From Actinacidiphila cocklensis (GTDB lineage Bacteria; Actinomycetota; Actinomycetes; Streptomycetales; Streptomycetaceae), in assembly GCF_907177275.1 (NCBI RefSeq), contig NZ_CAJSLV010000114.1, positions 62,001 to 126,000 of the forward strand: DNA of 64,000 bases. The letters are read 5' to 3'. This document shows positions 1 through 8,550 of the stretch, piece by piece. Each line of letters starts with the position of its first letter. Within the stretch, counting starts at the first letter, position 1. The notes beneath the pieces were generated by a model that was not told the DNA's origin, searched no databases, and saw only the letters and a program-made list of their open reading frames with translations. A program made the translations under genes and the position numbers.

Positions 1-35
1 CCCGGAAGAACCGCCCGTCGCTCCTGCGGGGAGTC

Positions 36-1691
36 TCAGCCGGTGATCAGGTCGAACTGCTCCCAGCCGCCGATGGTGGTCCGGTTGGCGACGAGCGCGG
101 CGGCTCCGGCGTTCTCGGCGGTGACGTACATTGCGTTGATCTGGGCTTTGAGGCTGATGGTGCCGTTGGGGTTGTGGAGGAGTTGGAAGGTTTCCCAGGC
201 GCCTGCGGTGGTGCGGTTGGCGATCAGGGGGGAGGTGCCGGCGTTGTCGGCGCAGACGACGAGGTTGTTGGCGTGGGCGCGCAGTGCGATGTTGCCGCTG
301 CCGAGGTCGAGCAGGTCGAACTGTTCCCAGGGGCCGATGGAGGTGCGGTTGGCGATCAGGGGGGAGGTGCCGGCGTTGTCCGCGGTGACGTACTGGTTGT
401 TGGCGCGTGCGCGGAGGCTGACGACGGTGCCGGGTCCGCCGGTGGACGGGCCGGTGGTCGGCTGCGTCGGGCGGGTGGCGGTGAGGGCGATCTGGCCTTT
501 GAGCATGCGGCCGCCGTCGCCGGTGAGGCGCAGGTAGTAGTCCGACGAGCAGGCCGTACCGTCCTCGTCCAGCGCCCACAGACCGGAGCCGGCCGGCACG
601 GAGGCCGCGGTCTCCGCGGTCTTGGCGATCTGGTTGCCCTCGCCGTACTCGTCGAACATCGAGACGTAGACGCCTTGCGCCCCGGCCCGGCACACGTTGT
701 AGAACTGCCGCCACATGAAGTCGCCGTGCGCCCGCTGCCGGGCCGACACGTCGCCCGGCAGGACGCACGGCTGGTAGTCGATGCCGTGCGCGTTGCAGTC
801 CGCCTGGTCCGGCACGGTGTAGGCGGTGTACGCGTTGTCGGAGTCGCCCGCGTTGCCGATGGCCCCGACCATCCACGGGGAGATCATGTTGAGCGCGTGG
901 TAGACGTCCGCGTAGCCGGCCCGCGAGCCGCCGGTGCCGGTACGCCATTCGCGCGGCACCCCGCCGATCACGTAACAGCCCTGCGACTTGAACCAGTTGA
1001 CGACGTCCAGACAGGCGGCGGCGCTGAAGGTGTGGTTGCTGTCGTTGAAGCCGAAGCCCCAGATGCACACCACCGGCCTGCCGTTCTGCAGGGCGTAGGC
1101 CGACGAGGCGGTGTGCGCCTTCATCTTGTTCGTCCAGTCGGTCTTGATCTCCGACTGCATATTCGTCCAGCCGGTGACGTCGTACATGACGTAGAACTTC
1201 CGCCCGTGCGACTCCGCGGCGCTGCGCACCTTCGCCGCCATCGCGTCCCGGGTCGGCCCCTCCGGGCTGTTGGGGTTGAACCGCTGGAGGGCGGCGGTGT
1301 CGATGCTGTTCTGCTGCATCCACAGGAAGTGGGTGTCCACCGTCTGCTGGTCGTACGACGAGAACAGCGTCGCCGGCTGGCCGTTGTTCAGGTCGGGGTA
1401 CGCGGTCGGGTACGTCCTGGTGTACTCGCGCATGTCCGGCCACGCCTTGATGACGTTGTTGGACGGGGAGGGCGCCTGGCCCGCGTTCTGGCTCCAGTGC
1501 CACCAGGTGTTGATCGGGGCGCCGTCGCCGATGCAGGCGAACCAGCCCTGGTATCCGACGGTCACCTTGCCGACCACGTCACCGGGTGCGCCGGCCGCGG
1601 ACGCGGTACGGGCGATGCCGAGAGTGCCCAGGGCCGCGGCGGCGACCCCGCCGGCCGCGGTGCCGATGAACGTACGACGCGAAACTGACAT
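36..1691 (-). CDS. Secreted GH99/GH71-like glycoside hydrolase with C-terminal beta-trefoil
   Basis: Predicted secreted carbohydrate-active protein of about 551 residues. The N-terminus SVSRRTFIGTAAG followed by an Ala-rich stretch ending ARTASA is a twin-arginine (Tat) signal peptide. The body (VGYQGWFACIGDG, NTWWHWS, KFYVMYDVTGW, VVCIWGFGF, MFDEYGEGNQ) resembles the GH99/GH71-like fold annotated in actinomycetes as xylosidase/arabinosidase. The last 130 residues carry three repeats of an RAxxNxxYVTADNAG / LIANRT pattern, a fascin/actin-crosslinking-like beta-trefoil probably binding sugar. I chose the ATG at 1691 because GGAGAC lies about 8 nt upstream; an in-frame GTG at 1715 would put extra sequence before the Tat motif. 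Substrate is not identifiable. The fold assignment is moderate; secretion is well supported. Confidence 0.8.
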   Translation of the reverse strand: MSVSRRTFIGTAAGGVAAAALGTLGIARTASAAGAPGDVVGKVTVGYQGWFACIGDGAPINTWWHWSQNAGQAPSPSNNVIKAWPDMREYTRTYPTAYPDLNNGQPATLFSSYDQQTVDTHFLWMQQNSIDTAALQRFNPNSPEGPTRDAMAAKVRSAAESHGRKFYVMYDVTGWTNMQSEIKTDWTNKMKAHTASSAYALQNGRPVVCIWGFGFNDSNHTFSAAACLDVVNWFKSQGCYVIGGVPREWRTGTGGSRAGYADVYHALNMISPWMVGAIGNAGDSDNAYTAYTVPDQADCNAHGIDYQPCVLPGDVSARQRAHGDFMWRQFYNVCRAGAQGVYVSMFDEYGEGNQIAKTAETAASVPAGSGLWALDEDGTACSSDYYLRLTGDGGRMLKGQIALTATRPTQPTTGPSTGGPGTVVSLRARANNQYVTADNAGTSPLIANRTSIGPWEQFDLLDLGSGNIALRAHANNLVVCADNAGTSPLIANRTTAGAWETFQLLHNPNGTISLKAQINAMYVTAENAGAAALVANRTTIGGWEQFDLITG

Positions 1692-2152
1692 GGCTGTCTC
1701 CGGGGAGCGGCGCACGGCGCGGTCGGCCGGGCGCGACGGTGGACTGAGCGCACGGCACCTGCTGCGTCACGCTTCAACAGGTGAACCCAGTGCCCCGCGC
1801 GCGGCCGTGACGGAGCGCGTCACGGCCGCGGTGGAATCCGCTTGTTTCGGGCTGACTTGCGGTGGGGGGGGAGGTGCGCGCAGTCCCATGACACGCACCA
1901 CGCTGAGCACTTCCGAAAGCGCGGTTTCAGGTACGCAGGGATTCAACTGCTGAAACAAACATCCCGTCAAGGGTCCAGACCAGAGAAGTGAATTGTCCGC
2001 AAAGCGCTGCATTCAGCGGGCGGCCTGCGGTGTTGCGCCCTGTGCAATATCAGCGAAAGGTCGGATGAGTCCATTCAGGACTTGTCGGACCGGCGGCGTC
2101 GGAAGCGTTCAGGGGCGCGCCGGACGGCGGCGCCGGTGCGTAGGGTGCCCGA
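1692..2152. other. Divergent intergenic region with candidate operators
   Basis: Region between the GH99-like gene (leftward) and the APH-like gene (rightward). It is visibly AT-richer than its surroundings. It holds an inverted repeat GTTTCAG (1924-1930) / CTGAAAC (1950-1956) with arms 26 bp apart, a DasR-like site at 1971-1982, and a run of nine G near 1863. No ORF in it looks like a gene. Confidence 0.5.
1971..1982. promoter_or_regulatory. DasR-like (dre) site candidate
   Basis: GGGTCCAGACCA matches 10 of 12 positions of the dre core TGGTCTAGACCA known for the GntR regulator DasR of streptomycetes. It lies about 280 bp upstream of the GH99-like gene, so control of that gene by GlcNAc is possible but unproven. 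Confidence 0.35.
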
Positions 2153-3082
2153 ATGGTCGAGATACCGGAGGCGTTCGCGCGGGGCACGGTCGCGCGTGAA
2201 GGAGAGCCCGGAACGGCGTGGCTCGCCGACCTGCCCGGGATCGTGGACGGGCTGCTGGAGCGCTGGGAGTGCGTGCCCGACGGCGGGGTCATGCACGGGG
2301 GCGTCGGGGTCGTCGTCCCGGTGCGGCGGCGGGACGGCGCGACCGCCGTGCTGAAGGTGTCGTTCCCCCACCCGGGCAACGTTCACGAGCCGGACGCGTT
2401 CGCGGCGTGGGCCGGGCGCGGGGCGGTCGTGCTGCACGAGCGCCACGACGCGCACTTCGCGATGCTGCTGGAGCGGGTCCTGGCGTCGACGCTGGCGGAG
2501 GTCGAGGACGGTGACGAGGTCGTGGCGGTCGCCGGGCGGCTCAACCGCCGGCTGGCCGTCCCCGCGCCGCCCGGCCTGCCCCGGCTGCGGGAGCAGGCCG
2601 ACTCCTGGGAGGAGCAACTGCGCCGGGACGCAGCGGAGCTGGCGCACGAAGTGCCGCGGGGCGCGGTGGACGCCGCCCTGGAGACCGTCCGCGAGCTGGG
2701 GCGTGACCAGCCGGACCTCCTCGTCCACGGCGACCTGCACCCCGGGAACATCCTGCGCGCCGACCGCGAGCCCTGGCTGGCCGTCGACCCCAAGGGATAC
2801 GCGGGAGACCCCGCTTACGACGGCGGCACCCTGCTCAAGTCGCGCGCGTTGACGCTCGTGGCGGCCGACGACCTCCGTACCGCGGTCCGCCGCAACCTGG
2901 ACGCCTTCGCCGAGGCCGCAGAGGTCGATCGCGCCCGGGTCAGGCGCTGGGCGCAGTTCCACGCCGTCCAGGCGGCGTTCTGGGGCCGCCGCCACGGATT
3001 CCGGATGGCCCGCAGCGGACCGCGGCTGGACTGGCTCACCGCATTCGCGGACAGCCTCGCGGAGTTGCTCACCCGGCCCTGA
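2153..3082 (+). CDS. Aminoglycoside/hydroxyurea-type phosphotransferase (APH(6)-like)
   Basis: Cytosolic kinase-fold protein of 309 residues resembling the streptomycin 6-kinase / hydroxyurea phosphotransferase family (APH_6_hur). Visible motifs are the catalytic loop HGDLHPGNIL near residue 193 and the metal-binding segment VDPKGYAGDPAYD about 15 residues later, plus the VLKVSFPHP strand with the presumed ATP-binding lysine near residue 70. Length is normal for the family. Such genes in soil actinomycetes may phosphorylate aminoglycosides or serve unrelated small-molecule kinase roles; the sequence does not decide. It stands alone, with the convergent SDR gene starting its stop codon 57 bp downstream. 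Confidence 0.82.
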   Translation: MVEIPEAFARGTVAREGEPGTAWLADLPGIVDGLLERWECVPDGGVMHGGVGVVVPVRRRDGATAVLKVSFPHPGNVHEPDAFAAWAGRGAVVLHERHDAHFAMLLERVLASTLAEVEDGDEVVAVAGRLNRRLAVPAPPGLPRLREQADSWEEQLRRDAAELAHEVPRGAVDAALETVRELGRDQPDLLVHGDLHPGNILRADREPWLAVDPKGYAGDPAYDGGTLLKSRALTLVAADDLRTAVRRNLDAFAEAAEVDRARVRRWAQFHAVQAAFWGRRHGFRMARSGPRLDWLTAFADSLAELLTRP

Positions 3083-3138
3083 CGGGCCTGTGCCGCGTCG
3101 TCCACCTTCCGGGGCAGCCCGGGCCGGAGCCGGGCCGG

Positions 3139-3933
3139 TCAGGGAAGGATCGAGTCCACGTAGCCGCCGTCCACCCGGACCGCCCCGCCGGTGGTGGCCG
3201 TGGCGAGGTCGGAGCTGAGGTAGACCGCCATGTGGGCGATCTCCTCGGGCTCGATCAGCCGCCGCAGCAGCGACTGCGGCCGGTGCTCGGCCATGAAGGC
3301 GCGCTGCGCCTCCTCCCAGGGCAGCGCGGGGTCGACCAGCGAGTACACGAAGTCCTCGACGCCACCGGTGTGGGTGGGGCCGGCGATCAGCGAGTTGACG
3401 GTCACGCCGGAGCCGGCGGCCTCCTTCGCGAAACCGCGGGTGACGGCCAGGAGCGCGGTCTTCGTCATGCCGTAGTGGATCATCTCGACCGGGATGACCA
3501 CCGCCGAGTCGCTGGCGACGTTCAGCACCCGGCCCCACGAGCGGTCCTTCATCCCCGGCAGGTACGTACGGATCAACCGCACCGCCGCGAGCACGTTCAC
3601 CTCGAAGTACCGGCGCCACTGCTCATCGCTGATCTCCAGTGCCGGGACGGCGCCGAAGACGCCGAGGTTGTTGACGAGGATGTCGACGTCGGCGAGCGAG
3701 CCGGTCACCAGGGCGGCGCCGTCGTCGGAGGCCAGGTCGCCCGGTGCGGCGAAGAAGCCGTCGCTCCCGGTCTCCTCGCGCAGTTCCGCGACGGCCCGCT
3801 CCACCGAGTCGGGGCTGCGGCCGTTCACCCCCACGCGGGCGCCGGACCGCGCGAGACCGGCCGCGATCGCTCGGCCGATCCCCTGGGTGGAGCCGGTGAC
3901 CAGGGCGGTCCTGCCGGAAAGGTCGATGAGCAT
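3139..3933 (-). CDS. SDR-family NAD(P)-dependent oxidoreductase
   Basis: Classical short-chain dehydrogenase/reductase of 264 residues. The cofactor loop TGSTQGIGRAIA follows the first strand (LVTG), NNLG is present, and the active-site YxxxK is YGMTK near residue 154 with a preceding NVASDS. The C-terminus GGAVRVDGGYV is typical of the family. I start at MLIDLSG (ATG, 3931-3933) because GGGAG sits about 8 nt upstream; a longer in-frame extension is Arg/Pro-rich and looks non-coding. The substrate is unknown. Confidence 0.88.
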   Translation of the reverse strand: MLIDLSGRTALVTGSTQGIGRAIAAGLARSGARVGVNGRSPDSVERAVAELREETGSDGFFAAPGDLASDDGAALVTGSLADVDILVNNLGVFGAVPALEISDEQWRRYFEVNVLAAVRLIRTYLPGMKDRSWGRVLNVASDSAVVIPVEMIHYGMTKTALLAVTRGFAKEAAGSGVTVNSLIAGPTHTGGVEDFVYSLVDPALPWEEAQRAFMAEHRPQSLLRRLIEPEEIAHMAVYLSSDLATATTGGAVRVDGGYVDSILP

Positions 3934-4274
3934 GCTGGCGTCTCCCGCCGTCCGCGGCGGCCTGCGAGCCAGACCGCCACGGCTTCTCCTTCCCTCCATG
4001 CGGGCCGCAGCCCGTCGGCCAACCGGGCGTTCTCCGGGAAACGGGGTGCGGTACGGCTTGGGTACGGCCGCCCTCATGCGGGCGGCCCGACCGGCCTGCC
4101 GGTGCGGAACACCGGCCGGCAGACCCCGGTCCGCCGGCGCGCGCCGACGGCCCGCGGGCCGGCGAGGTGGCCTGGGCCGCGCGGGTCTTCCTCCTGCTGG
4201 ACGCCGGCCGGATCGCGCAGGACTACCACCTGACCGTCCGGCCGCCGGCCGAGGTGCAGGGCCTGGCGCCGGGC
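3934..4274. other. Intergenic stretch with a possible short gene remnant
   Basis: No intact gene. On the plus strand about 4167-4285 reads through RVFLLLDAGRIAQDYHLTV, which resembles the C-terminal strand of NTF2/SnoaL-like proteins (LxxGRIxxxxHLTV) but has no recognisable start or upstream domain. I treat it as a possible decayed remnant only. Confidence 0.25.
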
Positions 4275-4586
4275 TCAGTACCCGGTGTCCAGCCGGTGGA
4301 TCAGCCGGTCGTCGTGGACGTACCAGCTGATGTGCCCGCCGACCTCGATCTGGCACCGCCACCGCACCGTCCCCCCGGCGCCGCCGTCACCCCCGGCCCA
4401 GGCCCACACCACGGCCTCCTCCCAGCCCCCCGCGCGCACGGCGACCACGACGTCCCGCCTCCTGGTGGAGCACCGCTCCCCGTCCCCGGGCGGCTCCGCC
4501 CTGACCAGCAGCAGGGGCCAGTCCGGGGGTACGGCGTCTTGCCGCGAGCGGTCGGGGGCGGGGAAGGTGTCGAACATGCGTTCCAT
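4275..4586 (-). CDS. Hypothetical protein (103 aa)
   Basis: Small ORF from the ATG at 4584-4586 (a second ATG follows three codons later). The protein is Trp- and Val-rich (PPDWPLLLVRAE, VVVAVRAGGWEEAVVWAWAGG, VRWRCQIEVGGHISWYVHDDRLIHRLDTGY) and reads like a small beta-rich cytosolic protein rather than a random frame. No signal peptide or membrane segment is visible and I do not recognise the family. No clear ribosome-binding site precedes either ATG. It sits between two remnant-rich stretches. Confidence 0.45.
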   Translation of the reverse strand: MERMFDTFPAPDRSRQDAVPPDWPLLLVRAEPPGDGERCSTRRRDVVVAVRAGGWEEAVVWAWAGGDGGAGGTVRWRCQIEVGGHISWYVHDDRLIHRLDTGY

Positions 4587-4689
4587 TCTAGGCGCTGCGC
4601 GACGCACCCGCCGCCCGCGGCTCGCGGGGCCGGACCCGCTGCGGCGGGGCGGGCGCAGCCGCGCTGCCGGCCGGCCGAGGAGGGCTGGA

Positions 4690-4991
4690 CCGCGACCAGG
4701 CCCCTTGCTCAGCTGAACGCCGGGACCACATACATCCTCCATGGCTGGACCAGCGACAACTCATGGTCGTCAACGCACGTCTCCTTCACGCCGGCCGACC
4801 GGGATCGGCTTGCCCCGGGAGAGATCCTCTACGAGGACGCCGATTCCGTGACGGTGCCCGCGCCGGAATTTGCGGCAGGAGCGTGCGAGGGTTTCCAGGC
4901 CGGTTCCGCCAGCCGGCCGCCGAGGTGCCCGCATGCGGTCGGCAACCCCGACCGCGCGGGCGGCAGCAGGAGTTCACCGCAGATGCCGTGA
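4690..4991 (+). pseudogene. Remnant of a hypothetical Streptomyces protein (C-terminal part)
   Basis: Within a start-less frame, residues such as LNAGTTYILHGWTSDNSW, FTPADRDRLAPGEILYED and PAPEFAAGACEG look like genuine protein, similar in style to the C-terminus of small secreted hypothetical proteins of streptomycetes that end in an EF..xxC segment. Upstream codons in this frame are Pro/Arg-rich noise and there is no start or ribosome-binding site, so I read this as a truncated relic. Confidence 0.45.
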
Positions 4992-5005
4992 GCCGTACGC
5001 GGGCG

Positions 5006-5512
5006 TCAGGAAAGGCGTTCGTCGAGTCGCCGCAGATTGCGCTTCTGCTTGCGGTATCCGAGGACGGCCATGCTGTCGAAGAGCACCACGAGGGCGATGA
5101 GCGGGAGCGCCGCCGCCCAGCTGTGCGAGGCGATACCGAGTCCCGCGATGACCAGCACCATGGTACTGAACAGCGGCATCAGCCACCGCGCGCGCTTGAT
5201 CTGCCGGCGCCGCCGGACCATCAGGCCGCGCATCTGGTCCCGCTGCCCGGCGTCCTCCGGTACCTGACCCTTGGCGATCATCCTGCCCAGTCCCCGGATG
5301 TCCGCGTCCTGGCTGCCCGCCGCCCGCAGGTCGCGCCTGCGGCGTCGCCGGTAGGCCCACAGGGCGAATGCGGCGTAGAGGACAGAGCTCAGTAAGGCGC
5401 CGATCGGGGAGCGGCTGGGCCGGATGGCGAGGAGTACGCCGGCGTTGACGACCACCAGCAGGACGGCCCAGGCCCAGGGGTGTTGGTCGAGCCAGCGGTT
5501 CAGACGCTTCAC
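5006..5512 (-). CDS. Small integral membrane protein (168 aa)
   Basis: Predicted inner-membrane protein with four hydrophobic segments arranged as two pairs: AWAVLLVVVNAGVLLAI and IGALLSSVLYAAFALWA near the N-terminus, then WLMPLFSTMVLVIAGLGIA and WAAALPLIALVVLFDSMAVLG near the C-terminus. An Arg-rich cytoplasmic loop (YRRRRRRDLRAAG) lies between the pairs. The GTG start at 5512 is supported by GGGAGG 8 nt upstream; the longer frame upstream lacks coding character. No family recognised; function unknown. Confidence 0.7.
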   Translation of the reverse strand: MKRLNRWLDQHPWAWAVLLVVVNAGVLLAIRPSRSPIGALLSSVLYAAFALWAYRRRRRRDLRAAGSQDADIRGLGRMIAKGQVPEDAGQRDQMRGLMVRRRRQIKRARWLMPLFSTMVLVIAGLGIASHSWAAALPLIALVVLFDSMAVLGYRKQKRNLRRLDERLS

Positions 5513-5616
5513 GAGAACCTCCCGGAGACGGACTGGTACCCGTCGGCTACCCCGTGACGTCCCCGGTACGGCGCCCCGCGGCAGGATCGCCGCCCGGGCC
5601 GCCGGAGCCGGCGGGC

Positions 5617-5934
5617 TCAGCTCTCGGTCATCGGGGCGGCGCCCGTCGTTGTACCCGTGGTCAGGAAGCCCGTCGCCGGCAGGGCGCCGTCCGGGCGGCG
5701 GGCGGCCGGGGCGGAGGCGGGGTCGGTCGTGGCCGAGAGGCGGGAAGCGCCCGCGGTGTCCCAGGTGTTGCCGCTGCCGGCCGCCGGGTGGGCGAGGACG
5801 TCGTCCCCTGTGCTGCCCGTGGAGAGGTTGCCCCGCAGGGAAGCGGCGGCGTCGGCGAGGGTGACGGGACCGAGGAAGGCGCTGAGGCCGGAGCCGTCGG
5901 CATGTTCCTCCCACGCGCCCGCCGGGAGGCAGCC
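5617..5934 (-). pseudogene. C-terminal remnant of a parallel beta-helix pectate lyase-type protein
   Basis: This reading frame encodes GDDVLAHPAAGSGNTWD and DPASAPAARRPDGALP followed by ATGFL, which resembles the C-terminal tail of secreted right-handed beta-helix polysaccharide lyases of Streptomyces (pattern GNSWD ... PRRxDGxLPxxxFL). There is no start codon, no signal peptide and no helix repeat region; the frame enters from the 3' end of the CGNR gene. I infer a truncated relic left by a deletion. The family call rests on memory of the tail pattern and is tentative. Confidence 0.45.
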
Positions 5935-5936
5935 GC

Positions 5937-6506
5937 TCAGTCCCCGTCGCCCGCGTGCCGCGCACGGAACGCCGCCGCCTTGACCCGGTTCTGGCAGGCC
6001 GTCGAGCAGAACTGGCGGCCGGCGTTGCGGGAGGTGTCGACGTAGACCCGGTCGCAGTGCGGGGCCGCGCAGACGCCGAGGCGGCCGGCGTGGTCGCCGC
6101 CGAGGGTCATGGCGAGGCCGGTGGCGCAGCCGGCGCTCCAGCCGACGGCGTAGGAGTCGTCGGCGCCGTGGAAGTGGACCTGCCACGGCTCCCCGGGGGC
6201 GCGGTCGAGCTGGGGGCGGGCGCCGGTCTCGCGCAGCAGTGCGTTGAGTGCGGGGGCCGCGTCGTCGAGGCGGTCGGCGGCCGCGGCTTCGAAGACGGTG
6301 CGCAGGGCGCGGGCGGTCTCGGCCAGCTGGTCGGCCTCGCCGAGTTCCAGGTCAGCTCCGGCGGAGAGCGCGGCCCGGACCGCCTCGACCCGCTCCGCGC
6401 CCTCGGGGGCGAGGTACCGGCGGCCGCGCGCCTCGCCGTCGGTCAGTGCGTTGACGAGCGCCACCGAGGCGTCGAGCAGGATCCGCATGTGACTGTCGAA
6501 CAACAC
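5937..6506 (-). CDS. CGNR-type zinc finger / ABATE domain regulator
   Basis: Predicted DNA-binding protein of 189 residues. The N-terminal ABATE domain has the characteristic start LFDSHMRILLDASVALVNALT, and the C-terminus has the zinc finger CAAPHCDRVYVD...FCSTACQNRVKAAAFRAR, where the family's CGNR motif appears as CQNR. I use the GTG at 6506 because family members begin at this LFDSH segment and AGAGG lies upstream; the longer frame reads back into the promoter. It is divergent from an MFS exporter and shares a 60-bp promoter region with it, so it probably controls that exporter and itself. Confidence 0.85.
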   Translation of the reverse strand: MLFDSHMRILLDASVALVNALTDGEARGRRYLAPEGAERVEAVRAALSAGADLELGEADQLAETARALRTVFEAAAADRLDDAAPALNALLRETGARPQLDRAPGEPWQVHFHGADDSYAVGWSAGCATGLAMTLGGDHAGRLGVCAAPHCDRVYVDTSRNAGRQFCSTACQNRVKAAAFRARHAGDGD

Positions 6507-6580
6507 TTGACCAGTTACCTCTCGCGTGGCTACGGTGTCCGTCACCGACAATAGACGATTGACCAGTGACGGGAGGCGCC
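6507..6580. promoter_or_regulatory. Divergent CGNR/MFS promoter with paired direct repeats
   Basis: TTGACCAGTTAC (6507-6518) and TTGACCAGTGAC (6559-6570) are near-identical and start 52 bp apart, about five helical turns, so both lie on the same DNA face. They flank the two divergent promoters. The right copy also forms GTCAC...GTGAC with 6541-6545. A likely binding site pair for the CGNR protein. Confidence 0.5.
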
Positions 6581-7816
6581 GTGCCGCCACAGTTCGAACC
6601 GCTGCCCCGCGCCGTCCGCCTGCTGCTGCTCGCGCGGGTCGTCAACCAGCTCGGAGCCTTCTCGCTGCCCTTCCTGACCGCGCTGATCTGCGCCGACCAC
6701 GGCGCGAGCCTGACCACCGCCGGGCTGGTCACCGCCGCCTTCGGGTGCGCGACGATACCGTCGCGGCTGGCCGGGGGCAGGCTCGCCGACCGCATCGGCC
6801 GGCGCACGACCATCGTGCTCGGGCTCTGCGGATGCGCCGTGGCGCAGCTGGCGATCGCCGCCTCGACGTCGCTCGGCTGGACCGTCGCCGCGGCGGTGCT
6901 GCTCGGGCTGGCCTTCGAGCTCTACGAGCCGCCGAGCCAGGCGCTGATCGGCGAGTCCGTGCCGGAGCGGCAGCGGGTACGCGCGTTCAGTCTGTTCAGC
7001 GCCGCGCTCGCGGCGGGCGGCATGGGTGCGGGACTGCTTGCCTCGCTGCTCGGGCGCTGGGACCTGCGCTGGCTCTTCGTCACCGACGCCGCTACGTGCC
7101 TTGCCTGCGCGCTGCTGATCCGGCTGGCCCTTCCCTGCGACCGCCCGGCACCGCTCGGGACGGACCGGGCCGGCGCAGCCGTCCGACCGCTGCGCGACCG
7201 GGCGCTGCTGACCGTCCTGGCCACCGGAACCGCCTACGCCCTGATCAACCAGCAGACGGTGATGACCCTGCCCCTCGCGCTCACTCGGCAGGGCCTGCCC
7301 GCAGCCGACGCCGGGCTGCTGTTCACCGCCACCGCGGCCACCACGGTGCTCGCCCAACCGCTGATCCGGCTGCGCTGGACGGGCCGGCTCACCACACCCG
7401 CCGCCCTCGCCCTCGCCCACCTCCTCCTCGCCGCGGGGCTGACCGGTTACGCCCTCGCCCGCACCCTGCCGGCGCTCGTCGCCTCGGCTGTCGTGTGGAG
7501 CCTCGGCGACCTGCTGGTCATGGGCCGCGTCTACGCGCTCGTCACCGACCTCGCGCCGCCCGGCGCGAGCGGCCGCTACCTGGCCGTCTTCGGCACCAGC
7601 TGGGGCGTCGCCGCGACGCTCGCCCCCGTCCTCGGCACCCAGCTCCTCGCCCGCGCGGGGACGACCGCCCTGTGGTCCACGATGGCCGCGCTGTGCGTGC
7701 TGCTCGCCGCTCTGCACCTCCGGGTGACGCCGGAGTCGCCCGCACTTCGCGACGTCCCGCAGGCGGCCGGCAGCCCGGCGCCGGGCGCCGTGCAGGCGGG
7801 CGGCGGGCGTTCGTGA
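6581..7816 (+). CDS. MFS transporter (12-TM drug exporter type)
   Basis: Integral membrane major facilitator of about 411 residues. The loop between helices 2 and 3 carries GGRLADRIGRRTTIVLG, the MFS signature, and helices such as LAFELYEPPSQALIGE and GTSWGVAATLAPVLG follow the family pattern. I favour the GTG at 6581, which has GGGAGG just upstream, over the GTG at 6566. It is divergent from the CGNR-type regulator and is a probable exporter of a toxic or signalling compound that the regulator senses. Substrate unknown. Confidence 0.85.
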   Translation: MPPQFEPLPRAVRLLLLARVVNQLGAFSLPFLTALICADHGASLTTAGLVTAAFGCATIPSRLAGGRLADRIGRRTTIVLGLCGCAVAQLAIAASTSLGWTVAAAVLLGLAFELYEPPSQALIGESVPERQRVRAFSLFSAALAAGGMGAGLLASLLGRWDLRWLFVTDAATCLACALLIRLALPCDRPAPLGTDRAGAAVRPLRDRALLTVLATGTAYALINQQTVMTLPLALTRQGLPAADAGLLFTATAATTVLAQPLIRLRWTGRLTTPAALALAHLLLAAGLTGYALARTLPALVASAVVWSLGDLLVMGRVYALVTDLAPPGASGRYLAVFGTSWGVAATLAPVLGTQLLARAGTTALWSTMAALCVLLAALHLRVTPESPALRDVPQAAGSPAPGAVQAGGGRS

Positions 7817-7835
7817 CACACCTGGTGCGGGAACT

Positions 7836-8369
7836 GTGGCCTCCGTCGCAGGCGGCCCGGCCCCGCCCTGGTGGACTCGCCCGATGGTGTTGCTGCTCGC
7901 GTTGCTCATTCCGGCCGGCCTGGTGGCGGGCTTCGGCCTCGTCGGGTACGGCTGCTCCACCCTCGTCCGGGCCGGTGGGCGGCGCAGCGGCCGCAACGTG
8001 TGGCTCCGCTGCCTCGCCGCGTTCCTGGGTGCCGTCGCGGCCGCCGCCTACGCCTGGGGCCTGGTCGTCGTCGGGTTCGCGGTCCTGGACGCGGAGGACG
8101 GGGGTACCGACTCCTCGCCGCTCCGGCCCTGCCGGGCGCCGGGAGATCCCGGACGGGCGTGGAACGTCGTCGACTACACAGTGGGTTACGTGCCGCTCCG
8201 CTTCGTCTGCGTGAACCAGGACGGCAGCAGCTACACCCCCGGGACCGTCCCCGGTTACGTGAACCCGGCCGCGCAGGGCTTCGGGCTCGCCGCCGCCGCG
8301 TGCGCCGTCGCCGCCACCCGCAGATCGCAGCGGGGCGTACCCAAGGGCGCGGCCGCGCAGGCTCGGTGA
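7836..8369 (+). CDS. Hypothetical membrane protein (177 aa)
   Basis: Begins 20 bp after the MFS gene and is probably co-transcribed. It has hydrophobic segments MVLLLALLIPAGLVAGFGLVG, FLGAVAAAAYAWGLVVVGFAVL and a weaker C-terminal one (GFGLAAAACAVAA), with a likely extracytoplasmic Cys-containing loop (RPCRAPGDPG...RFVCVNQDGSSY). The GTG at 7836 is used; an ATG at the first membrane segment (7884) is possible. Family not recognised. Confidence 0.65.
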   Translation: MASVAGGPAPPWWTRPMVLLLALLIPAGLVAGFGLVGYGCSTLVRAGGRRSGRNVWLRCLAAFLGAVAAAAYAWGLVVVGFAVLDAEDGGTDSSPLRPCRAPGDPGRAWNVVDYTVGYVPLRFVCVNQDGSSYTPGTVPGYVNPAAQGFGLAAAACAVAATRRSQRGVPKGAAAQAR

Positions 8370-8440
8370 TCACGGTCGTGACCTGGTGAGATGACGTGTC
8401 GTCAGTTCGGGGCCGCCGAGCGGTAATTCCGCCCGCTCCA

Positions 8441-8501
8441 TTGACTGCGCTTCGAGCCCGCCGATAGCTTCTGGTCGAAGCCAAGAGTGACAACGTTGTC
8501 A
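8441..8501 (+). promoter_or_regulatory. Promoter plus LacI-type operator of GH76 gene
   Basis: A sigma70-like -35 TTGACT (8441-8446) and -10 TAGCTT (8465-8470, 18-bp spacer) are followed by the perfect 14-bp palindrome TGACAACGTTGTCA at 8488-8501, placed about +11 to +25. The CAACGTTG centre is typical of LacI-family operators. A related box precedes the other GH76 gene (38771-38784). Confidence 0.65.
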
Positions 8502-8550
8502 TACCCGACGCGCTGCCGCCGACCGCGGCAGTCGAGAGGAGGCGCTTCCC

